From Synergistaceae bacterium (GTDB lineage: Bacteria; Synergistota; Synergistia; Synergistales; Aminobacteriaceae), in contig WRHH01000001.1 of the NCBI GenBank assembly GCA_009783355.1, forward strand, positions 124,001-188,000: a stretch of 64,000 nt of DNA, read 5' to 3'. Positions 43,748-52,098 of the stretch are shown in pieces. The first letter of the stretch is position 1. Each line of letters starts with the position of its first letter. The position numbers were made by a program, and so were the translations under genes. The notes beneath the pieces were generated by a model that did no database searches, had not been told where the DNA came from, and saw only the letters and a program-made list of their open reading frames with translations.

Positions 43748-45103
43748 ATGCTTCAAAAAACCATTCATACCGTTATTTGCGGAGACTGCCGCGACATGAG
43801 GATTCTGCCCGACAAAAGCATCGACCTGATAATAACATCGCCTCCTTATTGGCAGCTGAAGGATTACGGCGGTGACAATCAAATCGGCTTCAACGACAGC
43901 TATGAAGTTTACATAAATCATCTGAACCTTGCGTGGCGGGAGTGTTTCCGCGTCCTGCACGAAGGTTGCCGTCTATGTGTGAATATAGGCGACCAGTTTG
44001 CGCGGAGCGTATATTACGGACGGTACAAGGTGATTCCAATTCACAGTGAGGTAATTCAATTTTGCGAGACTCTTGGCTTTGATTTCATGGGGCAAATCAT
44101 ATGGCGAAAGTCAACGACAACTCATACAAGCGGCGGCGGGAGCGTAATGGGCAGTTACCCGTTTCCGCGCAACGGAATAGTAAAACTTGACTTCGAATAT
44201 ATCCTTCTGTTCAAGAAGTCCGGCAATGCAAAAATACCGGCTCTCGATCAAAAAAACGCGGCTAAAATGACACCGGAAGAATGGAATACATATTTTGCAG
44301 GACATTGGACGTTTCCGGGCGCGAAACAGGATAAACATCTGGCGATGTTCCCCGAAGAATTACCGCGCCGCCTAGTTAAAATGTTTTCGTTTCCGGGGGA
44401 GACCGTGCTTGATCCATTTGCCGGAAGCGGCACGACGGCGAAAACCGCGAAAGCTTTGGGGCGCAATTCAGTGAGTTACGAGATAAACGCCGCTTACATC
44501 CCGCTCATTGAGAAAAGGCTCGGAAGCACGGACACGCAATCGGAACTTCGGGTCGTTTTTGATACCGAACTTCCATCGCGTGAACAGCTGTCATCACTAA
44601 TATCAGAACTTCCATATCAGTTTTATGACGTTCATAAGTTTGACAAAAAAATAGACGTAAAAAAACTGCAATATGGTTCTAAAATAGACGCGGAAGGAGC
44701 AGTGAAGCAGGTTGTCTTATATAGCGTCCGCAAGATAATTTCCACGGAGCTTGTGCAACTGAGCGACGATACCATAGTCAGGCTCATTGGTATAAAGCTG
44801 GACGCCGAAAAGTCCGAGAGCGCCAAATCGTTTCTTGCCGAGAAATTTAAAGGGCGGCGTGTTTTCATGAAACATGACACGGTGAAATATGACGACGAAA
44901 ATCATCTTCTTGCGTATCTCTATCTTGAGAACAAAGCTTTCATCAACGCCCACCTCTTGAAAAAAAAGTATGCCCATGTCGATGACGTCATTCCATTCAG
45001 GATGTCCGAAAAATTTCATGAACTTAGGTATGGAGGGGAGAAAAGCAGTATGGAGTGTGAAGTGAAAAGCAAAAGCAAAAGCAAAAGCAAAAGCAAAAAA
45101 TAA
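43748..45103 (+). CDS. DNA N4/N6 methyltransferase with SNase-like C-terminal domain
   Basis: A 451-residue fusion. Residues 1-260 are a β-class amino-methyltransferase: catalytic motif TSPPYW (30-35) comes first, then the SAM motif DPFAGSGTTAKTAKALGR near 217. TSPPYW suggests N4-cytosine or N6-adenine. Residues ~310-430 resemble a thermonuclease (SNase) fold: LVQLSDDTIVRLIGIKLDAE, then HLLAYLYLENKAFINAHLLKKKYA. The first SNase Arg is present, but the Arg before LAY is replaced by His/Leu, so nuclease activity is doubtful. The last residues (KSKSKSKSKSKK) come from an AAAAGC repeat. ATG at 43748 lies 8 bases after GGGAG. No restriction endonuclease neighbours it. Confidence 0.82.
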   Translation: MLQKTIHTVICGDCRDMRILPDKSIDLIITSPPYWQLKDYGGDNQIGFNDSYEVYINHLNLAWRECFRVLHEGCRLCVNIGDQFARSVYYGRYKVIPIHSEVIQFCETLGFDFMGQIIWRKSTTTHTSGGGSVMGSYPFPRNGIVKLDFEYILLFKKSGNAKIPALDQKNAAKMTPEEWNTYFAGHWTFPGAKQDKHLAMFPEELPRRLVKMFSFPGETVLDPFAGSGTTAKTAKALGRNSVSYEINAAYIPLIEKRLGSTDTQSELRVVFDTELPSREQLSSLISELPYQFYDVHKFDKKIDVKKLQYGSKIDAEGAVKQVVLYSVRKIISTELVQLSDDTIVRLIGIKLDAEKSESAKSFLAEKFKGRRVFMKHDTVKYDDENHLLAYLYLENKAFINAHLLKKKYAHVDDVIPFRMSEKFHELRYGGEKSSMECEVKSKSKSKSKSKK

Positions 45104-45205
45104 TTAACCACGAACCACACGAATAAAAGCCCAAAAACACTTATATTCGTCTTTATGGTAAAGCATATCAGGTGGAGCTTTTGCCGCGTTGCGCTCGCAA
45201 TGACG

Positions 45206-45442
45206 CCTGACCTCCGGCCGCTCCCGGTCTCCTGACCTCCGGCCGCTCCCGGTCTTCCTGACCTCCGGCCGCTCCCGGTCTTCCTGACCTCCGGCCGCTC
45301 CCGGTCTTCCTGACCTCCGGCCGCTCCCGGTCTTCCTGACCTCCGCGGCACTCGGTCTCCTGACCTTCGCGGCACTCGGTCTCCTGACCTTCGGCCGCTC
45401 CCGGTCTTCCTGACCTCCACGGCACTCGGTCTCCTGACCTTC
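45206..45442. repeat. Minisatellite of 24-26-bp units upstream of the AbiEii module
   Basis: About nine tandem units, each CCTGACCT[CT]C then a C/G-rich core and CGGTCT(T). Two unit types occur: one with GGCCGCTCCCGGTCTT and one with GCGGCACTCGGTCT. The first five are nearly identical and the last four mixed. The array is much more GC-rich than its surroundings and ends 9 bases before the -10 box of the next gene. Confidence 0.92.
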
Positions 45443-45451
45443 GCAATCTGA

Positions 45452-45457
45452 TATAAT
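45452..45457 (+). promoter_or_regulatory. -10 box of the AbiEii-type module
   Basis: A perfect TATAAT ends 8 bases before the ATG at 45466, so transcription would start at or near the start codon. No ribosome-binding site precedes the ATG. The -35 region would fall inside the last minisatellite unit and shows no good consensus. Confidence 0.5.
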
Positions 45458-45465
45458 AATAAATT

Positions 45466-45678
45466 ATGAGGAATTGGTCTACTGATACTAAACGCTTCGA
45501 TATGACTTCTGACGAGTACGAAATATGGCAGTTGGAGCAACTGCTCAATTTTGGCTTGGAGCCGGGAGAAACGCTTCTGCGCGCCAAAGTAGAAAAGTAT
45601 TTACCGTTTTTAGAAATTGACAATGATACCAGAAACTATTTAGAGTTTATTCTTTATGACAAAAAGCCTGCTTGCTAA
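45466..45678 (+). CDS. Small antitoxin-like partner of AbiEii nucleotidyltransferase
   Basis: A 70-residue acidic protein: MRNWSTDTKRFDMTSDEYEIWQLEQLLNFGLEP then GETLLRAKVEKYLPFLEIDNDTRNYLEFIL. No named domain, but its size and position directly before an AbiEii/AbiGii gene fit the partner gene of such two-gene modules. It overlaps the toxin gene by 23 bases. The start appears leaderless (see the -10 box). Length rules out the full AbiEi winged-helix antitoxin. Antitoxin function is inferred from context. Confidence 0.65.
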   Translation: MRNWSTDTKRFDMTSDEYEIWQLEQLLNFGLEPGETLLRAKVEKYLPFLEIDNDTRNYLEFILYDKKPAC

Positions 45679-46312
45679 AGAACAGATTCGATTTCTTGAA
45701 TTTGTCGGCGCAGAGCCGCAACTATTCGGGCGGTTTTATTTTTCTGGCGGTACTGCTTTATGCAAGTTCTACCTTCAGCATCGTTTTAGCGAGGATCTTG
45801 ATTTTTTCGCTGAAAATGAATTTGACGCCGTCGAGTTAAATCAGTTTTTGCTGTCCCGTATGCGCGATTATGGAGCAAATACCTTGCAATATCAGCAATC
45901 TTTCAATCGTAATTTGTTTTTTTTGAACTATGGCAAAGGGCAGCCTCTAAAGGTTGAATTTACCTATTATCCATTTCCGCGCATAGAAACAGGCGTGAGT
46001 TTTGGCAACTTGGCAGTGGACAGCGTTCTTGACATTGCCGTCAATAAAGCTTTTACCCTCGCTCAAAAAGCCAGAGGAAGAGATTATTTTGATTTATTTG
46101 AGATAAATCAAAAGTATAATTATAATTTTGTAACTTTACTTAAGCTGGCGCGCCAGAAATTTGACAGCCCGATTAACTATCTGCAGCTTGGCAAAAACCT
46201 TGTGAAAGTCTCCGCATTTTTAGACGACCCGATTTTAATCAAACAAATAGACAAAAAAATCGTTGAGGAATATTTCTTAAATCAAGCGCGACAGTTAAGC
46301 ATTTTGACTTAA
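45656..46312 (+). CDS. AbiEii/AbiGii family nucleotidyltransferase toxin
   Basis: A 218-residue protein of the AbiEii/AbiGii (DUF1814) family. The nucleotidyltransferase signature is GRFYFSGGTALCKFYLQHRFSEDLDFFAENE: GG[ST] followed by the D-x-D pair (EDLDFF). A later acidic residue follows in LKVEFTYYP, and the lysine motif DIAVNKAFTLAQKARGRDYFDLFEI is also typical. Related toxins transfer nucleotides to tRNA and act in phage abortive infection. It overlaps its small partner and has no other genes in the transcript. Confidence 0.87.
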   Translation: MTKSLLAKEQIRFLEFVGAEPQLFGRFYFSGGTALCKFYLQHRFSEDLDFFAENEFDAVELNQFLLSRMRDYGANTLQYQQSFNRNLFFLNYGKGQPLKVEFTYYPFPRIETGVSFGNLAVDSVLDIAVNKAFTLAQKARGRDYFDLFEINQKYNYNFVTLLKLARQKFDSPINYLQLGKNLVKVSAFLDDPILIKQIDKKIVEEYFLNQARQLSILT

Positions 46313-46337
46313 GCGGTATGAATCCAGCAACTCAAAG

Positions 46338-46443
46338 CCATATAAAGCGGGCGGCTACAAGCCGCCCCTACACGTTAAATCTTCTACGTTGCCCAAACAT
46401 CCGCTCTTTTGTTTTTGTTTTTGTCTTTTCTAATCCCTAATTC
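46338..46443. repeat. REP palindrome and 3'-flank repeats between AbiEii and beta-CASP genes
   Basis: The palindrome GGGCGGCT-ACA-AGCCGCCC followed by CTAC lies at about 46348-46370. It is followed by a CACGTTAAATCTTCTACGTTGCCCAAACATCC segment that recurs near 53735. Then come TTTTGTTTTTGTCTTTTC and TAATCCC heptamers leading into the stop of the beta-CASP gene. Confidence 0.75.
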
Positions 46444-48033
46444 CTAATCCCTAATCCCTGTCTTTCTAGCTGTTTCCAACAACGTCCTTGTCGATAAAAT
46501 AAGCGGCGTCAGCGACTCTACATTATTCTCCGTTAAGTTTTCTTCGATTAACTCCGCTATTCTCGTTATATCTCTAAGAGCTGCTTTAATATTAGCTTCC
46601 AACTTCTGCTTTTCGCTTGCGTGGTGCAGAAGAACAGTTTGTACGCCGCTCGAAATCAATTCAAGGATGTCTCCGCGTTTCGGGACAAAGGTTTTATTCC
46701 CCGCAGATTTAAGTTTCTCTGAGAGGGCAATTGATGATTCAGGCTCCCCGTGCGTTATCACATACGTTGGATTAGTCTTAAAATTATGCGCCCAGTCAAT
46801 CAAGTCATCCTGGTCGCCATGCGCGGAAAATCCATTTATAGTGTGAATATTCGCTTGCACTCGAACTTCTTCTCCGGCCACGCGAACAAATTTCTGCCCG
46901 TCGACAATTCTGCGGCCTAAAGTTCCCTGAGCCTGGTACCCTACAAAAATAACGTGGTTATTATTGTCGTATAGCCCATGTTTTAAGTGATGAACGATTC
47001 TGCCGCCGTTGCACATTCCGCTGCCTGCAATGACTATTGCGCACTTTACTTCATTAATCTTTTTGGATTCCTCTACGCTTGCCACAACTTGAAGCCCATC
47101 AGGAGAAAATGGATCATTTTCCAAGGCTATGTAGTTTTGGATTTCGGTTGAAAGAAAGTCTACGTGCGCTTTGTAGATAGCGGTAGCTTTCGCGCCCATT
47201 GGTGAATCCAAATAAATTGGTATATTTTTTGGGATGATATTCTCGTCCTGCATAAGGCAGATTTCGTAGAGGATGCGTTGTGTGCGGTCAACAGCAAAGC
47301 TCGGAATCAGCACTTTTCCTCCCGAGCGTATAGCGTTTGATACCGCATCCCTAAATTCCTGCCTCGTTTCGTCTTGGGACTTGTGGTTCCTATCCCCATA
47401 AGTGGATTCCATTATCACGTAATCCGCTGAGCTCAGGCTTGCAGGGCTCCGTTCCATGACTGCTTTCATTGGACCTATATCTCCGCTGAAAGCGAGCTTT
47501 ACTGTTTCATCTCCTTCATTAATCGTCACTTCAAGCATCGCGCTTCCGATAATATGTCCGGCGTCGCGGTAGCGCACTGAAATTCCCGGCAGCACATCAA
47601 TATTTTCGTCATAACTTATGGAGCGAAGCTTCTTGATAGCTTTCTCAACGTCCTTTTCGTCGTACAACGGCGCCACGGGGCCAAGCCCCTTCCTTGAGTT
47701 TTTGCGGGTCTCCCATTCAGCGTCCTCCTGCATCAATCGCGCGCTATCGTGCCACAGTATCGGGATTAATTCTCTTGTTGGAGTCGTTGCCCAAACTTTG
47801 CCTTTGAACCCGTTTTTTACAAGAAGCGGGATACGACCTGAATGATCCATGTGTGCATGTGTGAGTAAAACTGCGTCAATTGCTGAAGGAAGTATCGGAA
47901 ACGGGATGGAATTATCATTCTCGCTTTTTCCCTGAAACATTCCACATTCAACGAGAATTTTTTTCCCTGCGCATTCAATAAGGTACGCCGACCCTGTCAC
48001 TTCTCCAGCGGCGCCTAAAAATCTTATATTCAT
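46444..48033 (-). CDS. Beta-CASP metallo-β-lactamase-fold ribonuclease
   Basis: A 529-residue MBL-fold nuclease of the beta-CASP/CPSF73-like group. Zinc ligands are in THAHMDHSG (His59, His61, Asp63, His64), further ligands in RDAGHIIGSAML and FSGDIG, then beta-CASP motifs STYGDR, the EICLMQ region, CAIVIAGSGMCNGGRIVHHLKHGL and GFSAHGDQDDL. About 70 extra C-terminal residues form helices. These enzymes process RNA; the substrate is unknown. The last residues (KTGIRD and TAG) are read from an AAGACAGGGATTAGGGATTAG repeat. Confidence 0.9.
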   Translation of the reverse strand: MNIRFLGAAGEVTGSAYLIECAGKKILVECGMFQGKSENDNSIPFPILPSAIDAVLLTHAHMDHSGRIPLLVKNGFKGKVWATTPTRELIPILWHDSARLMQEDAEWETRKNSRKGLGPVAPLYDEKDVEKAIKKLRSISYDENIDVLPGISVRYRDAGHIIGSAMLEVTINEGDETVKLAFSGDIGPMKAVMERSPASLSSADYVIMESTYGDRNHKSQDETRQEFRDAVSNAIRSGGKVLIPSFAVDRTQRILYEICLMQDENIIPKNIPIYLDSPMGAKATAIYKAHVDFLSTEIQNYIALENDPFSPDGLQVVASVEESKKINEVKCAIVIAGSGMCNGGRIVHHLKHGLYDNNNHVIFVGYQAQGTLGRRIVDGQKFVRVAGEEVRVQANIHTINGFSAHGDQDDLIDWAHNFKTNPTYVITHGEPESSIALSEKLKSAGNKTFVPKRGDILELISSGVQTVLLHHASEKQKLEANIKAALRDITRIAELIEENLTENNVESLTPLILSTRTLLETARKTGIRD

Positions 48034-48035
48034 AT

Positions 48036-48593
48036 TTAAAACCCTATTTCCTTTTCAACAGGGCGCAGAGCAAGTATAACCCACTCAATTATCTCTTCGA
48101 TGGGCTTTCCCATTGTTTCCGCTCCCTTAAGTATTATTTCGCGGTTTACTCCCTTTGCGAACGCTTTGTCCTTCCATTTTTTCTTGACGGATGGGACTTC
48201 AAGGTCCGACAGGGATTTGCTTGGCCGCACGAGCCCTGCTGTTATTATCAGTCCCGTTAACTCGTCGATAGTGAATAGGGTTTTTTCCATATCGTTTTCA
48301 GGCTTCACATCCGTACACGCTCCGTATCCGTGCGACTGCACGGCGTGAATTATATCCTCGCCGAGACCGGCCTCTCTCAAAATCTGCGGCGCCAGATTGC
48401 AGTGTTTTGATATGTCGTTTTCGCATAACTCCCAATCTATGTCGTGGATTATTCCGACGAATCCCCAAAGATCCGGGTCTCCCCCCATTTTTTCAGCGAA
48501 AAATCTCATAGTTGCTTCCACTGCGAGAGCATGTTTCACGTCGCTATTGTGTTTTAGCAATAGCGATAAAGCGTTCTCTCTCGTAATATCCAT
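48036..48593 (-). CDS. HD-domain phosphohydrolase
   Basis: A 185-residue HD-superfamily protein. His21 (KHALAVE) and His50-Asp51 (GIIHDIDWE) form the metal site, with a further His-x-x-Gly (QSHGYG) and an Asp in IDELTGLI. Relatives include predicted hydrolases found next to RNA-processing or nucleotide genes. The ATG at 48593 follows GGGAG by 9 bases; a TTG at 48608 would overlap that site. It lies 2 bases upstream of the beta-CASP gene, so both form one transcript. Substrate unknown. Confidence 0.85.
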   Translation of the reverse strand: MDITRENALSLLLKHNSDVKHALAVEATMRFFAEKMGGDPDLWGFVGIIHDIDWELCENDISKHCNLAPQILREAGLGEDIIHAVQSHGYGACTDVKPENDMEKTLFTIDELTGLIITAGLVRPSKSLSDLEVPSVKKKWKDKAFAKGVNREIILKGAETMGKPIEEIIEWVILALRPVEKEIGF

Positions 48594-48633
48594 GTATATC
48601 ACTCCCAATGTATTGTAAAAATAGTTTCCGCGT

Positions 48634-48671
48634 AAGAAACAAACGGTACGCCGGGTGCAGCGTACCGTTTA
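48634..48671 (-). terminator. Terminator after the TRAP transporter operon
   Basis: AAACGGTACGC-TGCACCCG-GCGTACCGTTT followed by GTTTCTT on the minus strand, 15 bases after the dctP stop. The 11-bp stem separates the TRAP operon from the HD/beta-CASP pair. Confidence 0.85.
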
Positions 48672-48685
48672 CCCTTTATCCTAAA

Positions 48686-49726
48686 TTATTTCTTTTCTTC
48701 GTATCCCAGATTTTTGGCCTCGTCTTTATATCCGAGTTCCCAAAGAGTATCGCGGTAAACTTGAAGGTACCATTTCCCCTCTTCGGTCTTTTCGCATTCG
48801 TCCTTTATGAGTTTTTGCCCTACGGATCTTGCCGTTGCTTCATCTTCCGGGCTCCATCTTACTATTGTGATATTCGGCAGCGCTCTCCACTTTTCGCGCG
48901 AAATCATCTCCGTCACGTATACCATGGCTGAATGGTAACGCGCGCGGTCACGGGCTACTATAACGACATCTTTAAGGTGCTGTGAAAGGCTGTCCCATTT
49001 GTCCTGATTCACCACAAGCGGGTAATATTCGCATGTTCCGTTCTGGAAAGCGGGGTCTACAACGTAGTTAACGACCTCGTGAAAGTTCATCCGCATGTTG
49101 TCATCCCAGAACGTCCATTCCGCAGCATCCAGATTCTTTGTCTGTAGCGCGGGATAAATTTCCGGCGCGGGAAGGCCCACAGGAGTGGCGCCGAGCGCTT
49201 CATAATAGAGGGCGCCTATGCCCGATGTACGAATTTTTTTCCCTTTCAAATCCGCTATTGAGTTTACAGGAACGACGGACATCAATTGCTCATAGATGGG
49301 GCTCACCATAAGATGCCCAAGGTGCTGAATGCCAAATTTCTTGTATATATTGGCAAAAAATGGCTCAAGTTTTTCGTCAAGGTACGCGCCCTCGGCGAAT
49401 GTGCTCAGCGGGCAGCCCGGGCGCGTCGTCAGCAGGAACCCCGGGTGTTTGCCCGGCCAATACGCGCCGTATACCGAGCCCATCTCGACCACGCCATTTG
49501 CTATATTATCAAAAGACTCGAATACCGGGAAAAGCACGCCCGCCGAGAAAGGTTCAATTATGAGCTCCCCTTGGGAAATAGTTTTTACCGTCTCGCAAAA
49601 ATCCTCAACAATTTTATGCTGAATAGTCCCTGGCATCGCATGAGATACGATGCGCCAATTTAGCGCTGCGGAAGCTGATGTGGCAAAAATGGATATCAAA
49701 ACTAAAGCTATGAGTATTTTCTTCAT
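48686..49726 (-). CDS. dctP: TRAP transporter substrate-binding protein DctP
   Basis: A 346-residue periplasmic binding protein. Signal peptide KKILIALVLISIFATSASA is followed by LNWRIVSHAMPGTIQHKIVEDFCETVKTIS. The DctP/TAXI hallmark region is present: DLKGKKIRTSGIGALYYEALGATPVGLPAPEIYPALQTKNLDAAEW, with the conserved substrate-binding Arg in KKIRTSG. It delivers an organic acid or similar ligand to DctQM. It is last in the operon, 95 bases after dctM, and is followed by a terminator. The ligand cannot be told from sequence. Confidence 0.94.
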   Translation of the reverse strand: MKKILIALVLISIFATSASAALNWRIVSHAMPGTIQHKIVEDFCETVKTISQGELIIEPFSAGVLFPVFESFDNIANGVVEMGSVYGAYWPGKHPGFLLTTRPGCPLSTFAEGAYLDEKLEPFFANIYKKFGIQHLGHLMVSPIYEQLMSVVPVNSIADLKGKKIRTSGIGALYYEALGATPVGLPAPEIYPALQTKNLDAAEWTFWDDNMRMNFHEVVNYVVDPAFQNGTCEYYPLVVNQDKWDSLSQHLKDVVIVARDRARYHSAMVYVTEMISREKWRALPNITIVRWSPEDEATARSVGQKLIKDECEKTEEGKWYLQVYRDTLWELGYKDEAKNLGYEEKK

Positions 49727-49821
49727 TCTTCATCTCTCCTGCCTTTCAAGTATAGTACTGTCATTTCATTTTACAATAATTCAGTTTGAAAATTTGATTT
49801 TAAATTAAAACTGCATTAGTT

Positions 49822-51132
49822 TTATTTCAAGTAATTAGGCAGCCATAAAACTATTTGCGGGAAAATAGTTATTAACGTTATGCCTACTATTTGCATCGCC
49901 AGAAAAGGGACGCTTGATTTATATATATCCATCAAATTTATCCCGGGAGGAACGACTCCATGAAGATAAAACAGGCTTAACCCAAATGGAGGCGACAGGT
50001 AAGCGGTTTGAAGGAGGATATTGAAAGCAAGCCCCACCCAAAGAGGATCGAACCCCAATTTCGCCAATATAGGCGCCATAATCGGCGCCGCGAGAAGAAT
50101 TATCGCGTTCGTTTCAAGGAACATCCCAAGGAAGAAAATGAATAAGGCAAACACCAAAAATACCATATTCGCTCCGCCCGGCATGTTCATCGCAATATTG
50201 GAGACGAGCGTGTTGCCTCCCAATCCGGAAAAAACCGAGCCGAACGTCCCCGCCCCAATCATCATCCAGCCTACCATTGCTGTTATTGTCAGGGTTTCAT
50301 AGCATGAGGAGTAAACTATATTCCATGTCAGGCGGCGGTTTATCAATCCTATCAAAAGCGCCCCGCCTGCGCCGAACGCCGCGGCTTCAGTCGGCGATGC
50401 CACGCCTTTGAGTATGGACCCGAGAACAACTATAATAAGAAGAGCCGGTAAAATAAAATTCTTTAAGGATATCAGTTTTTCATTCCACGTCGCCCTTTCA
50501 TTGATTGGCAGAGCGGGGCAAAAATTGGGGTTAATAAGCCCTCTTATGACTACATACATTATGTACATGGCTGCAAGAATAATTCCCGCCATCATGCCTC
50601 CGGCGAAAAGCCCTCCTATTGAAACCCCTGTCACGCAGCCATAAAGCACCATGTTTGTGCTTGGAGGTATCAACTGCCCAAGGGTACCGCCCCCCATCAC
50701 GCTGCCGAGGGACAATTTTTTGTCGTATCCATGTTTCAGCATTTGCGGCAACCCAATCAATCCCAGCCCGATAACTCCTGCGGCGACGACGCCGGATACC
50801 GCGCCCAGAATTGCCCCCACTATGACCGTCGCGATGGCCAGCCCGCCTCTAAGGCCGCCAGACCATTTGAATATGGCGCCGTAAAGGTCGTCCACAACTT
50901 TTGTTTTTTGAAGTACATACGCCATGAATATAAAGAGCGGAACCGCCACTATGACGAAATTGTTCATTGCCCCCCACGTTGTTGATATCAAAATGTTAAG
51001 TGAACTGAATCCCCAAAGGAAGTATGAAAAAATTATCGCCACTGCAGCCAAACCGAAAGCTATCGGAACCCCCAGCATCAAAAAAATGAAAAGCGCGATA
51101 AACATAAGGAGCGGATAGAATTCACGCGGCAT
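49822..51132 (-). CDS. dctM: TRAP transporter large permease DctM
   Basis: A 436-residue DctM with about twelve hydrophobic segments. Family landmarks are visible: PLFIFMAYVLQKTKVVDDLY, SGVVAAGVIGLGLIGLPQMLKHGYDKKLSLGSVMGGGTLGQLIPPSTNMVLYG, and AILLAAPIMAPILAKLGFDPLWVGL. It carries out Na+-coupled import together with DctQ. It overlaps dctQ by 11 bases and precedes dctP. Confidence 0.95.
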   Translation of the reverse strand: MPREFYPLLMFIALFIFLMLGVPIAFGLAAVAIIFSYFLWGFSSLNILISTTWGAMNNFVIVAVPLFIFMAYVLQKTKVVDDLYGAIFKWSGGLRGGLAIATVIVGAILGAVSGVVAAGVIGLGLIGLPQMLKHGYDKKLSLGSVMGGGTLGQLIPPSTNMVLYGCVTGVSIGGLFAGGMMAGIILAAMYIMYVVIRGLINPNFCPALPINERATWNEKLISLKNFILPALLIIVVLGSILKGVASPTEAAAFGAGGALLIGLINRRLTWNIVYSSCYETLTITAMVGWMMIGAGTFGSVFSGLGGNTLVSNIAMNMPGGANMVFLVFALFIFFLGMFLETNAIILLAAPIMAPILAKLGFDPLWVGLAFNILLQTAYLSPPFGLSLFYLHGVVPPGINLMDIYKSSVPFLAMQIVGITLITIFPQIVLWLPNYLK

Positions 51133-51625
51133 TATTGGCGCCTTCTTTCTTTTGCCTGTCTTTAGCGAGCCCTTTTCCTGTGATAAGCCCCCTGATATCT
51201 TTGAAAGCCTGCCACGATACCAGAGCGCATGATATCGGGATAACGCATTTGTACCACCATATCTCAGGGTTAAAAGGAGTTTGGTGCATCGAGCGTTCGC
51301 GTATCATAATTGATTTATAGGCGGATTGGGCGCTCATATAAAGCATTACTATAACAACAAACAAGACTACTATTTCCGCAAATATGGAAAGCGCGCGCGC
51401 CGTCTTTGGCTTGACGTGATGAATAATAACATCTACCGCCACGTGTTTTTTTTCCAGATGGCAATAGCCCGAGCCGAGCATGAAAAACGAGCCGTAAAGA
51501 AAAATAGTAGTTTCAAACCCCCAAATAGGAGGCGCTTTGTAAAAATACGACATCAGCGCGCCGTATATGATTTCAGCTATCAGTGGAAGCATCAGTAAAG
51601 AAATTATTTTTCCGAAAGTTTTCAT
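51122..51625 (-). CDS. dctQ: TRAP transporter small permease DctQ
   Basis: A 167-residue four-helix membrane protein of the DctQ family. It contains IFLYGSFFMLGSGYCHLEKKHVAVDVIIHHV, the conserved RxxHVxVDxxxxxLP-like motif. The ATG at 51625 lies 7 bases after GGGAG; a TTG at 51628 is less likely. Its start overlaps the stop of the preceding hydrolase gene (TGATG), and its end overlaps dctM. Confidence 0.92.
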   Translation of the reverse strand: MKTFGKIISLLMLPLIAEIIYGALMSYFYKAPPIWGFETTIFLYGSFFMLGSGYCHLEKKHVAVDVIIHHVKPKTARALSIFAEIVVLFVVIVMLYMSAQSAYKSIMIRERSMHQTPFNPEIWWYKCVIPISCALVSWQAFKDIRGLITGKGLAKDRQKKEGANNAA

Positions 51626-52098
51626 CAATTGTCTCCCTTAGTTTTCGATTTGTACCTGTGCCGGCAGCAAGCATCCCCGTCCATGAGGGTGCATTCCCTT
51701 CTGAAAACAAGCCTGTCTGAATAACCTTCGGCCATTGCGGCGTCAACGGCGCAGTAAAGTTTTCCTTCCTTTATCATGCCCATTTTCTTCCATTCCTCGC
51801 ACATGGGGCAATATGTTATATCGCTCCCGTCCTCAAATTTGACCGACTCCCACGCAGCGGACAAAGGCAGGTCGTAATTTTTATTCATGGAGGCTAGGGT
51901 AGGGGCTTCTCCCTTTGCATCCGAGCATTCCCTAATCCTTTTTCCGCGCTCCCTGCCAAATCTGGCGACGACTCTGCCGACCAGCTCCGTTCCCTGTTCC
52001 TCTCCCAGCATATCAACAGCCTCGTTTGCAAAAATAGCGTGATACATCGCAAGCCCCCGCGCCATGACTTCCACGCTTACTTTCAGTTCATTGGACAA
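51625..52098 (-). CDS. L-2-amino-thiazoline-4-carboxylic acid hydrolase-like protein
   Basis: A 157-residue protein of the ATC hydrolase family (cysteine-producing thiazoline ring opening). Visible features are YCPMCEEWKKMG and LYCAVDAAMAEGY, then LVFRRECTLMDGDACCRHRY, giving the conserved Cys-x-x-Cys, Asp and Cys/His cluster. It starts at a TTG (52098) 7 bases after a strong GGAGGG, with no better start. It is the first gene of the operon with dctQ, dctM and dctP, overlapping dctQ. The pairing suggests that TRAP may import a thiazoline or thiol-type acid; this is inference. Confidence 0.8.
   Translation of the reverse strand: MSNELKVSVEVMARGLAMYHAIFANEAVDMLGEEQGTELVGRVVARFGRERGKRIRECSDAKGEAPTLASMNKNYDLPLSAAWESVKFEDGSDITYCPMCEEWKKMGMIKEGKLYCAVDAAMAEGYSDRLVFRRECTLMDGDACCRHRYKSKTKGDN

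Noticed and set aside
45206-45442. Possible CRISPR array in the GC-rich repeats
   Set aside because: Units are directly adjacent with no spacers; this is a minisatellite.
45016-45623. Long minus-strand frames encoding Arg/Gly/Pro-rich repeats (for example RRSGDRVP)
   Set aside because: They are read through the minisatellite, overlap the methyltransferase end and the antitoxin-like gene, and have no ribosome-binding site or family resemblance.
43748-46312. A complete restriction-modification system
   Set aside because: The neighbour is an AbiEii-type two-gene module, not a restriction endonuclease, and it has its own promoter.
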